From Rhodospirillales bacterium (lineage in GTDB: Bacteria > Pseudomonadota > Alphaproteobacteria > Geminicoccales > Geminicoccaceae), in NCBI GenBank assembly GCA_015490605.1, contig WFXL01000003.1, positions 1 through 54,768 on the forward strand: 54,768 bases of DNA, written 5' to 3'. Below, one piece after another: positions 16,093 through 27,114 of this stretch (its first letter is position 1; each line of letters starts with the position of its first letter). The notes under the pieces are model-generated. The model was not told the origin of the DNA and ran no database searches. It was given only the letters and a program-made list of their open reading frames with translations. The position numbers and the translations under genes are program-made.

Positions 16093-17436
16093 ATGGATCG
16101 CGGCGTGGCGCTCGGGGCGCGTCTCGTGTGCGTGCTGGGGCTGCTGGTTGCCGGCAAGGCGATGGCGGCAGGCTTCGCCCTCAAGGAACAGTCGACGGCC
16201 GCTCTGGGCAATGCCTTCGCCGGTGCCACCGCCGGGGCGGAGGATCCGAGCTACAGCTTCTTCAACCCTGCAGCCCTGGCCTATCAGCCGGGGATCCAGA
16301 CCGCCGCCGCGCTCAGCTGGATCGCCCCCAGGGCCGAGCTCGAGACCGCAAATGCCAGCACCGCCATCGGCGTGCCGGTAGCAGGCCGCCGCCATAAGGG
16401 GGATGTGGCCGAAGATGCGCTCGTCCCGGCCCTCTATGCCAGCTGGCAGGTGGACCCGCGCCTGACCGTGGGGCTTGCCATCAACGCCCCCTTCGGCCTC
16501 ACCACCCGCTATCCGCGCAACTGGGTCGGCCGCTACCATGCGCTGGATTCGGAACTGCGCACCTTGAGCCTCACGCCGATGGTGGCGCTGCGGCCGACCG
16601 AGGGGTTGGCCGTGGGCTTTGGCCTGCAGCTGCTTCATGCCCAGGCCGAGCTCTCCAATGCCATCGACTTCGGCAGCATCGGTGCGGCCGTGGGCATTCC
16701 CGGAGCGATCCCGACCGCCCAGGACGGGCAGGTACGGCTTGAGGGCGACGGCTTCGGTGCGGGCGTGGTGGCCGGTATGCTGGTGGAGCCCTGGGCGGGG
16801 ACCCGCATCGGCCTCGGCTATCGCTCGCGGGTGGGGCTCAATCTCCGCGGCGACGCCGACTTCACTTTGGACGGTGCGGGCATCGGTGCCATCCTCTCGG
16901 CCCTCACCGGCCGCTTCGTGGACACCGGCGCCGAGGCCCGGCTTACCCTGCCCGATCTCATCTCCTTCGGCCTCTATCAGGAGCTGGGACGGGGGGTGGC
17001 GGTGATGGCCGAGGCCCAGCTTACCCGCTGGGGCGTGTTCGACGAATTGCGAGTGCGCTTCGACAATCCCGCCGAGGCGGACAATATCACCGAGGAGAAG
17101 TGGCAGGACTCCTGGTTCTTCGCCCTCGGCGCCAGCTGGCGTCCCATGGACGGGCTGGTGCTGCGCACGGGCATCGCGCATGACCAGACGCCCATCCGCA
17201 CCCGCTACCGCACCCCGCGGATTCCTGGTGATGATCGCTGGTGGCTCACCTTCGGCCTCAGCTGGCAGCCGCAGCCCGGGTTCACCCTCGATCTCGGCTA
17301 CACCCACATCTGGGTGGAAAGTTCGCGACTGCGGCTGACGGCTGCCGGGGCGGGCAATCTGTTCCGCGGCAATCTCACCGCCCGCTATGACAATGCCATC
17401 GACATCGTCACGCTGAACGGACGCCTGCGGTTCTGA
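16093..17436 (+). CDS. OmpP1/FadL/TodX-family outer-membrane transporter
   Basis: A 447-aa beta-barrel for long-chain fatty acids or other hydrophobic compounds. The signal peptide ends Ala-Met-Ala-Ala, after which the mature protein begins Gly-Phe-Ala-Leu-Lys-Glu-Gln-Ser, followed by Gly-Asn-Ala-Phe-Ala-Gly and Phe-Phe-Asn-Pro-Ala-Ala, the N-terminal hatch signature of the family. It ends in a Phe after a Leu-Asn-Gly-Arg-Leu-Arg strand, as outer-membrane barrels do. ATG 16093 has a GGAGGGAGAGGG site. Divergent from fliL and followed by a hairpin at 17439-17456. Confidence 0.92.
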   Translation: MDRGVALGARLVCVLGLLVAGKAMAAGFALKEQSTAALGNAFAGATAGAEDPSYSFFNPAALAYQPGIQTAAALSWIAPRAELETANASTAIGVPVAGRRHKGDVAEDALVPALYASWQVDPRLTVGLAINAPFGLTTRYPRNWVGRYHALDSELRTLSLTPMVALRPTEGLAVGFGLQLLHAQAELSNAIDFGSIGAAVGIPGAIPTAQDGQVRLEGDGFGAGVVAGMLVEPWAGTRIGLGYRSRVGLNLRGDADFTLDGAGIGAILSALTGRFVDTGAEARLTLPDLISFGLYQELGRGVAVMAEAQLTRWGVFDELRVRFDNPAEADNITEEKWQDSWFFALGASWRPMDGLVLRTGIAHDQTPIRTRYRTPRIPGDDRWWLTFGLSWQPQPGFTLDLGYTHIWVESSRLRLTAAGAGNLFRGNLTARYDNAIDIVTLNGRLRF

Positions 17437-17438
17437 GA

Positions 17439-17456
17439 CGGGAGGAAAGCCTCCCG
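17439..17456 (+). terminator. Hairpin just after the FadL-like gene
   Basis: CGGGAGG and CCTCCCG form a 7-bp stem with an AAAG loop, 2 nt after the stop codon. It lacks a T-run, so it is a weak terminator or a 3'-end stabiliser. Confidence 0.4.
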
Positions 17457-17556
17457 CCAGGATTGCCACGAGCGCTCGGGGTGCTGCGCGAGCAGGCCAA
17501 CCGCCGACTGCCGGTAGGACGCCTGCGCCAGCGGCCCGATGGCCGTGCCGATGTGC

Positions 17557-18435
17557 TTACGCGCCTGCAGCGAAACCCGGCGGCTTGACGGCCAGGAGCG
17601 CGCAGCGGATCCGCCGCAACACCGCCTCGGCGGTACTGCCGAGGGCGAGTCCCTCGAGGTGCGAGCGCACATGGGTGCCGAGCACCACCAGCTCCGCACC
17701 CAGCCGTTCGGCTGTCGCCACGATGGTAAGCGCCGGCGGCCCCTCCTCCACCACCAGCTCGACCCGGACACCGCGGTCGCTGAAGGGACGCACCAGCGGC
17801 TCGAGCCGCCTCCGCCGCTGCTCGGTCTCCTCGCGCTTCATGGCCTCCACCGCCGCCCGCGCCCGTTGGGTGAAGGCGCGCCCGCGGAGCTCCTCTTCTC
17901 CTTCCAAGTGCCAGGCATGGAAGACCACAAGCCGCGCCTCCTCCGCCTGCGCGAGCGACACCGCATGCTCGAGGATCAGCGCCTCGTAGGCGCCGTCGTC
18001 GGTGAGGTCGATGGCGGCGAGGATGCAGCCATACCGGACACCGGGCACGGGCTTGTCGATTAGCACCGGCGCCGGGGCCCGCTCGATCAACAGCGTATCC
18101 AGTGTCCCGAAGAGGTAGCTCGTGAGCGAATCGTCCGGCGCCGCCTTCTTCGCCACCAGGTCGAAGCCGCCGGCGGCGATGGCCCGGATCAGTGCTTCGC
18201 GTTCACGCGCGAACACCTGCACCGTTGCTGGCGCGGTGCCATCGAGGCTGCGCGCGAAGGCCTCGAGCCGGGTGTGGCGGGCGGTGGGGTCGTCGCCTGC
18301 GCCGGTGAGGGCGCCGAGGACCACCTCCCCCTCGAAGGCGGCGGCGAGCCCCAGCACCCGTTCGAGGGCCGGGTCGCGCACGGGCTCTCCCTCGATCAGA
18401 TAGAGGATACGGCGATAGCAGGTCATCTCCGGCAT
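17557..18435 (-). CDS. Tandem-domain universal stress protein (UspA family)
   Basis: A 292-aa protein with two Usp domains. The first half starts with Tyr-Arg-Arg-Ile-Leu-Tyr-Leu; the second starts with Ile-Leu-Ala-Ala-Ile-Asp-Leu-Thr at about residue 137 and ends with the ATP-binding pattern Gly-Thr-His-Val-Arg-Ser-His-x9-type loop then Gly-Ser-Thr-Ala-Glu. The first domain lacks this complete loop (Lys-Lys-Ala-Ala-Pro-Asp-Asp instead), so only the second is likely to bind ATP. Monocistronic; its promoter must lie in the 59 nt between the start and a terminator on the same strand, unless transcription reads through that terminator. An ATG 9 nt downstream is an alternative start. Confidence 0.85.
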   Translation of the reverse strand: MPEMTCYRRILYLIEGEPVRDPALERVLGLAAAFEGEVVLGALTGAGDDPTARHTRLEAFARSLDGTAPATVQVFAREREALIRAIAAGGFDLVAKKAAPDDSLTSYLFGTLDTLLIERAPAPVLIDKPVPGVRYGCILAAIDLTDDGAYEALILEHAVSLAQAEEARLVVFHAWHLEGEEELRGRAFTQRARAAVEAMKREETEQRRRRLEPLVRPFSDRGVRVELVVEEGPPALTIVATAERLGAELVVLGTHVRSHLEGLALGSTAEAVLRRIRCALLAVKPPGFAAGA

Positions 18436-18493
18436 CCGGCTGCCACCGCCGGCACAATGGCACGGGCACAGACCGGCGAAAAGCGGGCGGGGT

Positions 18494-18521
18494 GAAAAAA
18501 GGGGAGGCGCGCCGCGCCTCC
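18494..18521 (-). terminator. Strong Rho-independent terminator (minus strand)
   Basis: GGAGGCG and CGCCTCC (18503-18509, 18515-18521) form a 7-bp stem with a 5-nt loop, followed on the minus strand by CC and TTTTTT (18495-18500). It lies 254 nt after the tgt stop and can end the gyrA-coaD-queA-tgt transcript or a short RNA started at the promoter-like sequence at 18568-18595. Confidence 0.85.
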
Positions 18522-18561
18522 GTGCGAGATCGGACCTGCGTGTGGGCTTGCGCCTCTTCTC
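18494..18561 (-). ncRNA. Candidate short RNA between tgt and usp
   Basis: On the minus strand TTGCGG (18590-18595), a 16-bp spacer and TAGAAT (18568-18573) make a good sigma-70-like promoter. A transcript starting near 18561 would run about 68 nt to the terminator, beginning GCGAG, which can pair with CTCGC about 35 nt downstream. No ribosome site or open frame fits this stretch. It could instead be a leader of the stress-protein gene with a terminator in it. Confidence 0.3.
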
Positions 18562-18774
18562 GCAACAATTCTACTCAAATCCGCGCCATCCGCAAGCCGG
18601 GGATCATCGCCGCGCCGCGCCTGCGGCCGCGGGCCTATCGTCGGGTCCGGCGCCGGTCCGCGGCCGCGACCACCGGGTACCAGCGGTCGCCGCTCCGGCC
18701 GTCCCTCGTAAGCCTGCGCGCGATCTGCGCCTGCAGGACGGGAAAGTGTGGCCCGCTGCCGATGGACGGTCGGA
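18522..18774 (-). other. 253-nt 3' region of tgt without a gene
   Basis: Between the tgt stop and the terminator no coding frame with a ribosome site or family motif was found on either strand. It contains the promoter-like pair described for the candidate short RNA, in an A/T-richer patch around 18565-18580. Confidence 0.5.
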
Positions 18775-19983
18775 TCAGGGGCGGCTTTTCAGCTCTTCCG
18801 CCGCGCCCTTCGCGGAGGGCATGGACGGCACTGTCACCAGGGAGCGGCGGCCCTCCCAGGGCGGCAGGTCGCCCCGCTGCCAGTCGGCCGCAAAGCGGGC
18901 GGCGAAGGCCTCGAAGGTGCCCGCCTCGATGGCCGCGCGGATGCGGCGCATGAGGCTCTGGTAGAACCAGACATTGTTCCAGGTGAGGAGGATGCAGCCC
19001 AGGATCTCGCGGCTTCGCACCAGATGGTGTAGATAGGCGCGGGAATAGTCGCGCGCCGCCGGACAGTCGCTGGTCTCGTCCAGCGGCCGCGGATCGTCGC
19101 GGTGGCGGGCATTCCTCAGATTGACCGGGCCGAAGCGGGTGAAGGCCTGCCCGGTGCGGCCCGAGCGGGTGGGCAGCACGCAATCGAACATGTCGATACC
19201 GCGCGCCACCGCCCCGAGGATATCGAGCGGCGTGCCCACGCCCATGAGATAGCGCGGGCGGTCGGCGGGCAGATGCGGCACCGTCACCTCCAGCATGTGG
19301 AACATCACCGCCTGCGGCTCGCCCACCGCCAGCCCGCCCACGGCATAGCCGTCGAAGCCCATGGCCACCAGCGCCTCGGCCGAGCGCCGCCGGAGCTCCT
19401 CCTCGGCCCCGCCCTGGACGATGCCGAAGAGCCCATAGCCCGGCCGCGGATGGAAGGCGCAGCGCGAGCGCTCGGCCCAGCGCAGGCTGAGCTCCATCGC
19501 GCGCGCCACCTCCGCGCGCGGTGCCGGCAGCCGCACACATTCATCCAGCTGCATGGTGATGTCGGAATCCAGCAGGAACTGGAGCTCAACGGCCCGCTCG
19601 GGGGTCAGTTGGTGCAGGCTGCCATCCAGGTGCGAGCGAAAGCGCACACCCTTTTCGTCGAGCTCGCGCAGCGCTGCCAGCGACATCACCTGAAAGCCGC
19701 CGGAATCGGTGAGGATCGGCCCCGGCCAGTTCATGAAGCGGTGGAGCCCGCCCAGCCGAGAGATCCGCTCGGCCCCGGGGCGCAGCATCAGATGGTAGGT
19801 GTTGGCAAGCACCATCTCGGCGCCGGCAGCCCGCACCATGTCGACAGTCAGGGCCTTGACGGTGGCCTGGGTGCCCACCGGCATGAAGGCGGGCGTCTCC
19901 ACCGGGCCGTGGGCGGTGTGGATCCGCCCGCGGCGGGCATCACCGTCGGTGGCCAGGAGTTCGAACCGGATTCCCGTGCTCAT
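18775..19983 (-). CDS. tgt: tRNA-guanine transglycosylase with a degenerate zinc site
   Basis: Exchanges G34 for preQ1 in queuosine tRNAs; 402 aa. The catalytic barrel is intact: Thr-Asp-Ser-Gly-Gly-Phe-Gln-Val, Gly-Ile-Val-Gln-Gly-Gly, Tyr-Leu-Met-Gly-Val-Gly and [10 protein letters not shown]. The zinc site is not: at the four ligand positions, spaced exactly as in the Zymomonas enzyme (0, +2, +5, +31), the residues are Ser305, Cys307, Ala310 and Asn336 instead of Cys, Cys, Cys, His. The flanking [10 protein letters not shown] is normal. The gene overlaps queA by 4 bp. Either an unusual structural replacement or reduced activity is implied. Confidence 0.92.
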   Translation of the reverse strand: MSTGIRFELLATDGDARRGRIHTAHGPVETPAFMPVGTQATVKALTVDMVRAAGAEMVLANTYHLMLRPGAERISRLGGLHRFMNWPGPILTDSGGFQVMSLAALRELDEKGVRFRSHLDGSLHQLTPERAVELQFLLDSDITMQLDECVRLPAPRAEVARAMELSLRWAERSRCAFHPRPGYGLFGIVQGGAEEELRRRSAEALVAMGFDGYAVGGLAVGEPQAVMFHMLEVTVPHLPADRPRYLMGVGTPLDILGAVARGIDMFDCVLPTRSGRTGQAFTRFGPVNLRNARHRDDPRPLDETSDCPAARDYSRAYLHHLVRSREILGCILLTWNNVWFYQSLMRRIRAAIEAGTFEAFAARFAADWQRGDLPPWEGRRSLVTVPSMPSAKGAAEELKSRP

Positions 19984-21038
19984 GACTCCTCCGGCGGCAC
20001 ATCGCCGCCCGCCTGGCGTTCCAGCAGCATGGCATCGCCATAGGAGAAGAAGCGATAGCGCCGGGCGATGGCAAAGCGATAGGCCTCATGCATCCGCCGC
20101 CAGCCGGCAAACGCACACACCAGCGCGAACAGGGTGGAGCGCGGCAGGTGGAAGTTGGTGAGCAGCCGGTCCACCACGCGAAAGCGGAAGCCGGGCAGGA
20201 TGAAGAGCCGCGTCTCCCCCGCACCCGCCACCAGCGTGCCGTCCTCCCGCGCGGCACTCTCGAGGGTGCGCACCACCGTGGTGCCCACCGCCACCACCCG
20301 CCCGCCGCGGGCGCGCACCTCCGCCACCGCCGCGGCGGTGGCCGCGGGCACTTCGTACCATTCGGCATGCATCCGGTGCTGGCGCAGATCCGCCGTCCGC
20401 ACCGGCTGAAAGGTGCCGAGGCCGACATGGAGGGTCACCCGCGCGAGCCCGACCCCGCGCCTGGCCAGCGCCTCCAGGAGCCGCTCGGTGAAGTGGAGGC
20501 CGGCGGTGGGGGCGGCCACCGCCCCCTCGCGGGCGGCGAAGATGGTCTGATAGTCGAGCCGGTCGGATGGCCGCGGCGCCGGCCGCTGGATGTAGGGCGG
20601 AAGCGGCATCGCCCCATGGCAGCGGATGGCCGCCAGCAACTCATCTCCGGCAAGGTTGAAGCCCAGCACCACTTCCCCGCCTGTGCGTGCCTCCACCGTG
20701 GCCACGAGTCCCGGCGCCAGCGCCAGCCGGTCACCCGGGCGCAGCCTGCGGGCATTGCGGGCAAGCGCCTTCCAGCGGCGATCATCGAGCGGCTGCAGCA
20801 GGGTGAGTTCGATACGGGCCTCGCCCCGGCGGGTGTGGAAGCGCGCGGGCAGCACCCGGGTGTCATTGACCACCAGCAGATCGCCCGGTCCTAGGAACTG
20901 CGGCAGGTCCAGCACCCGCGCCTCATGAAAGGGCCCCTCACGGGGCACCACCAGCAGGCGGGCGTGGTCACGGGGGCGCGCCGGCTCCTGGGCGATAAGC
21001 TCCGGTGGCAGGGCAAAGTCGAACCGTTCGAGCCGCAT
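19980..21038 (-). CDS. queA: S-adenosylmethionine:tRNA ribosyltransferase-isomerase
   Basis: Second step of queuosine formation after TGT: transfers and isomerises the ribose of SAM onto preQ1-tRNA to give epoxyqueuosine. The 352-aa protein begins [11 protein letters not shown] and has the family motifs [11 protein letters not shown], [10 protein letters not shown] and [10 protein letters not shown]. It is 2 nt downstream of coaD and overlaps tgt, so the enzymes of consecutive steps are co-expressed. Confidence 0.95.
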   Translation of the reverse strand: MRLERFDFALPPELIAQEPARPRDHARLLVVPREGPFHEARVLDLPQFLGPGDLLVVNDTRVLPARFHTRRGEARIELTLLQPLDDRRWKALARNARRLRPGDRLALAPGLVATVEARTGGEVVLGFNLAGDELLAAIRCHGAMPLPPYIQRPAPRPSDRLDYQTIFAAREGAVAAPTAGLHFTERLLEALARRGVGLARVTLHVGLGTFQPVRTADLRQHRMHAEWYEVPAATAAAVAEVRARGGRVVAVGTTVVRTLESAAREDGTLVAGAGETRLFILPGFRFRVVDRLLTNFHLPRSTLFALVCAFAGWRRMHEAYRFAIARRYRFFSYGDAMLLERQAGGDVPPEES

Positions 21039-21040
21039 GA

Positions 21041-21565
21041 TCAGCCGGCGGGCGGCGTGCGCCCGCGCTTGCGGTCGAGCTCGGCCAGCACGAAGGGCGA
21101 GACGAAGCTGGAGACGTCGCCACCCAGAAGATGGATCTCCTTGACGAAGCGCGAGGAGACGAACTGCACCGTCTCCGAGGCCATGAGGAAGACCGTCTCG
21201 ATGCGCGGGCAGATGCGTTTGTTGTTGGCCGCCATCTGGAACTCATACTCGAAGTCGGACACCGCTCGGAGGCCGCGGACGATGAGATCGGCCCCCACCT
21301 CGGTGGCAAAGCGCACCAAGAGGTTGTCGAAGGCCTGCACCTCGATGCGGGCGCCATTGGCCTGATTGGCCGCCATCAGCCCGGCCACGTCGGCCTCCAC
21401 CATCCGCACCCGCTCCTCCACCGAAAACAGCGGGCTCTTGCCGGCATTGACCGCCACCGCCACCACCAGCCGGTCCACCAGCGCGGTGGCGCGACGGATC
21501 ACATCGAGGTGGCCGTTGTGAATGGGGTCGAAGGTGCCGGGATAGACGCCCACGCGCGTGCGCAT
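21041..21565 (-). CDS. coaD: Phosphopantetheine adenylyltransferase
   Basis: Penultimate step of coenzyme A synthesis: ATP plus 4'-phosphopantetheine to dephospho-CoA. The 174-aa length is typical. The N-terminal Tyr-Pro-Gly-Thr-Phe-Asp-Pro-Ile-His-Asn-Gly-His motif (His16 and His19) is the nucleotidyltransferase signature, and Ser-Ser-Arg-Phe-Val-Lys-Glu-Ile follows near residue 135. The gene lies 31 nt after gyrA and 2 nt before queA, the standard alphaproteobacterial order. Confidence 0.95.
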   Translation of the reverse strand: MRTRVGVYPGTFDPIHNGHLDVIRRATALVDRLVVAVAVNAGKSPLFSVEERVRMVEADVAGLMAANQANGARIEVQAFDNLLVRFATEVGADLIVRGLRAVSDFEYEFQMAANNKRICPRIETVFLMASETVQFVSSRFVKEIHLLGGDVSSFVSPFVLAELDRKRGRTPPAG

Positions 21566-21596
21566 GCGCCCTCTCCTCCCCCTGGGTGCGCGGGTC

Positions 21597-24275
<2,679 letters not shown>

Positions 24276-24454
24276 GGTCTGGATCCGCTTGTAGATGTGG
24301 ACGTTGCGCTTGCGAAACTAGCGCCCGCGCCCGCCCCTTACAAGTTGCTGCGCCGCAGCACGGAAGACCCGTGCGGCTTGCCGGGGGGCTGCCGGCCTCC
24401 TAGAACCCCTCGCAGCTGACGTCATGTTCCCCACAGACGAGGACCGGCGGCACC

Positions 24455-27100
24455 ATGCTGGACAAGACCTACCGCCCGAGCGAGGTGGAGGAGCGCATCT
24501 ATGCGGCCTGGGAATCTTGCGGCCATTTCCGGCCGAAGGCGCGCCCCGGGGCGGTGCCGTACTGTATCATGATGCCCCCGCCCAATGTGACGGGCAGCCT
24601 CCATATGGGCCATGCCCTCACCTTCACCCTGCAGGATACGCTCATCCGCTTTCATCGCATGCGCGGGCGCGAGACCCTGTGGCAGCCCGGCACCGACCAT
24701 GCCGGTATTGCCACCCAGATGGTGGTGGAGCGCAAGCTCGAGGCCGAGGGCAAGAGCCGCCGCGAGCTCGGGCGCGAGGCCTTCCTCGCCGAAGTGTGGA
24801 AGTGGAAGGAGGAGTCAGGCGGTCAGATCGTCCGCCAGCTGCGCCGCCTGGGCGCCTCGCCTGACTGGAGCCGCGAGCGCTTCACCCTCGATGAGGGGCT
24901 CTCGCGGGCGGTGGTGGAGGCGTTCGTGCGCCTGTGGGAGGAGGGCCTCATCTACAAGGACAAGCGCCTGGTCAACTGGGACCCGAAGCTGCAGACGGCG
25001 CTTTCTGACCTTGAGGTGGTGCCGGTGGAGGTGGACGGCCACCTCTGGTACTTCCGCTATCCCGTGGAGGGTGAGGAGGGCCGCTTTGTGGTGGTGGCCA
25101 CCACCCGCCCCGAGACCATGCTGGGGGATACCGGTGTTGCGGTCCATCCGGAGGATCCGCGCTATCGCGACCTGGCGGGCCGGCATGTGGTGCTGCCGCT
25201 GGTGGGCCGGCGCATCCCGGTGGTGGCGGACGAGGCGGTGGATCCGGAGTTCGGCACCGGCGCCGTCAAGATCACGCCCGCGCACGATTTCACCGACTTC
25301 GAGATCGGCCGCCGCCATGGCCTTGCCATGATCAGCGTGCTGGACGAGCGCGGGCGGCTCAATGACAACGCGCCCGAGGCCTACCGCGGGCTCGACCGGT
25401 TCGCGGCGCGCCGGCGCATCGTCGCCGACATGGAAGCGGCGGGTCTCCTGGAGAAGGTGGAACCGCACCGCCACACCGTCCCCCACGGGGATCGTTCGGG
25501 CGTGCCGCTGGAGCCGCTTCTGACCGACCAGTGGTATGTCAATGCCAAGGTGCTGGCGGAACCCGCCATCGAGGCGGTGGAGAGCGGCCGCACCCGCTTC
25601 GTGCCGCGGTCTTGGGAGAACACCTATTTCGAGTGGATGCGCAACATCCAGCCCTGGTGCATCTCGCGCCAGCTCTGGTGGGGCCACCGGATTCCCGCCT
25701 GGTACGGGCCCGACGGCGAAGTGTTCGTCGCCCGAAGCGAAGAGGAGGCGCAGGCCAAGGCCCGGGCCCACTACGGCCGCGAGGTGGCGCTCGCGCGCGA
25801 CCCCGATGTGCTCGATACCTGGTTCTCCTCGGCGCTGTGGCCGTTTTCCACCCTCGGCTGGCCGGAGCGCACGCCCGAGCTGGAGCGCTATTATCCCACC
25901 GATGTGCTGGTCACCGGCTTCGACATCATCTTCTTCTGGGTGGCCCGGATGATGATGATGGGGCTCCACTTCATGGGCGATGTGCCCTTCCGCGAGGTCT
26001 GCATCCACGGGCTGGTGCGTGATGAGCGCGGCCAGAAGATGTCCAAGACCCGGGGCAATGTGGTGGACCCCCTGGAAATGATCGAGCGCTATGGGGCCGA
26101 TGCGTTGCGCTATGCGATTCTCGCCAGCACCGCCCAGGGCCGCGATGTCCGCTTCGGCCCCCAGCGGGTGGAGGGCTATCGCAACTTTGTGACCAAACTG
26201 TGGAACGCCGCCCGCTTCGTGGAGATGAACGGCGGCCTGCTGGATCCCGACTTCGATCCGGCCGCCGCGGATCTCACCCTCAACCGCTGGATCGTGGGCG
26301 AGACGGCCCGCACCGGCCGCGAGCTCACCCTCGCCCTCGAGTCCTACCGTTTCAACGACGCCGCCCTCACCCTGTACCATTTCGTGTGGGACACCTTCTG
26401 CGACTGGTGGATCGAGCTGGCCAAGCCCCATCTCCAGGGCCAGGATGCGGCCGCGCGCGAGGAGACCCGGCGGGTAGGCGGCTGGGTGCTGGCGCAGGTG
26501 CTCCACCTGCTCCATCCGCTCGCCCCGTTCGTGTCGGAGGAGCTGTGGCAGCGGCTCTTCGGCGCACCCGGCGGGATGCTCATCGCCCGCCCGTGGCCGG
26601 AGCTGGATGAGGCGCTCGAGGATCCTGCCGCGCGCGCGGAGCTGGAGTGGCTGATCCGCACCGTCTCGGCCATCCGCGCGGCGCGCACCGAGCTCAATGT
26701 GCCGCCCTCGGCGCGGCTGGTGCTGCACCAGCACGGCGCCAGCCCCACGACCCGCGCCCGCCTCGCCCGCTGGGAGGAGGCGCTCGTGCGTCTCGCCCGC
26801 CTTGCCCGCATCGACCCCGAGCCGCGCGAGCCGGAGCCGCGCTCCATCGTCGCGGTGGTGGATGAGGTCACCTACAGCCTGCCGGTGGGCGAGGTGGTGG
26901 ACCTGGCGCGGGAGCGGGCCCGGCTCGAGCGGGAACTCGGCCGGGTGGAGAAGGAGATCCGCGGCCTCGAGGCCAAGCTGGCCAACCGCCAGTTCCTCGA
27001 ACGGGCGCCGGCGGAGGTGGTGGAGAGCCAGCGCCAGCGCCACGCCGAGGCGCTGCGCACGCGTGAGCGCCTGCAGCAGGCGCTGGCCCGCATCGCCTGA
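24455..27100 (+). CDS. valS: Valyl-tRNA synthetase
   Basis: Class I synthetase, 881 aa. The HIGH-type motif is Pro-Asn-Val-Thr-Gly-Ser-Leu-His-Met-Gly-His (residues 43-53) and the KMSKS-type motif is Lys-Met-Ser-Lys-Thr (528-532). The editing (CP1) domain contains Thr-Thr-Arg-Pro-Glu-Thr and Asp-Thr-Gly-Val-Ala-Val-His-Pro. The last 70 residues form the ValRS C-terminal coiled coil (Arg-Glu-Arg-Ala-Arg-Leu-Glu-Arg-Glu-Leu). A GAGGA site precedes ATG 24455. Divergent from gyrA and 14 nt before the aminopeptidase gene. Confidence 0.96.
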   Translation: MLDKTYRPSEVEERIYAAWESCGHFRPKARPGAVPYCIMMPPPNVTGSLHMGHALTFTLQDTLIRFHRMRGRETLWQPGTDHAGIATQMVVERKLEAEGKSRRELGREAFLAEVWKWKEESGGQIVRQLRRLGASPDWSRERFTLDEGLSRAVVEAFVRLWEEGLIYKDKRLVNWDPKLQTALSDLEVVPVEVDGHLWYFRYPVEGEEGRFVVVATTRPETMLGDTGVAVHPEDPRYRDLAGRHVVLPLVGRRIPVVADEAVDPEFGTGAVKITPAHDFTDFEIGRRHGLAMISVLDERGRLNDNAPEAYRGLDRFAARRRIVADMEAAGLLEKVEPHRHTVPHGDRSGVPLEPLLTDQWYVNAKVLAEPAIEAVESGRTRFVPRSWENTYFEWMRNIQPWCISRQLWWGHRIPAWYGPDGEVFVARSEEEAQAKARAHYGREVALARDPDVLDTWFSSALWPFSTLGWPERTPELERYYPTDVLVTGFDIIFFWVARMMMMGLHFMGDVPFREVCIHGLVRDERGQKMSKTRGNVVDPLEMIERYGADALRYAILASTAQGRDVRFGPQRVEGYRNFVTKLWNAARFVEMNGGLLDPDFDPAAADLTLNRWIVGETARTGRELTLALESYRFNDAALTLYHFVWDTFCDWWIELAKPHLQGQDAAAREETRRVGGWVLAQVLHLLHPLAPFVSEELWQRLFGAPGGMLIARPWPELDEALEDPAARAELEWLIRTVSAIRAARTELNVPPSARLVLHQHGASPTTRARLARWEEALVRLARLARIDPEPREPEPRSIVAVVDEVTYSLPVGEVVDLARERARLERELGRVEKEIRGLEAKLANRQFLERAPAEVVESQRQRHAEALRTRERLQQALARIA

Positions 27101-27114
27101 GGGAAGGCCATCGC

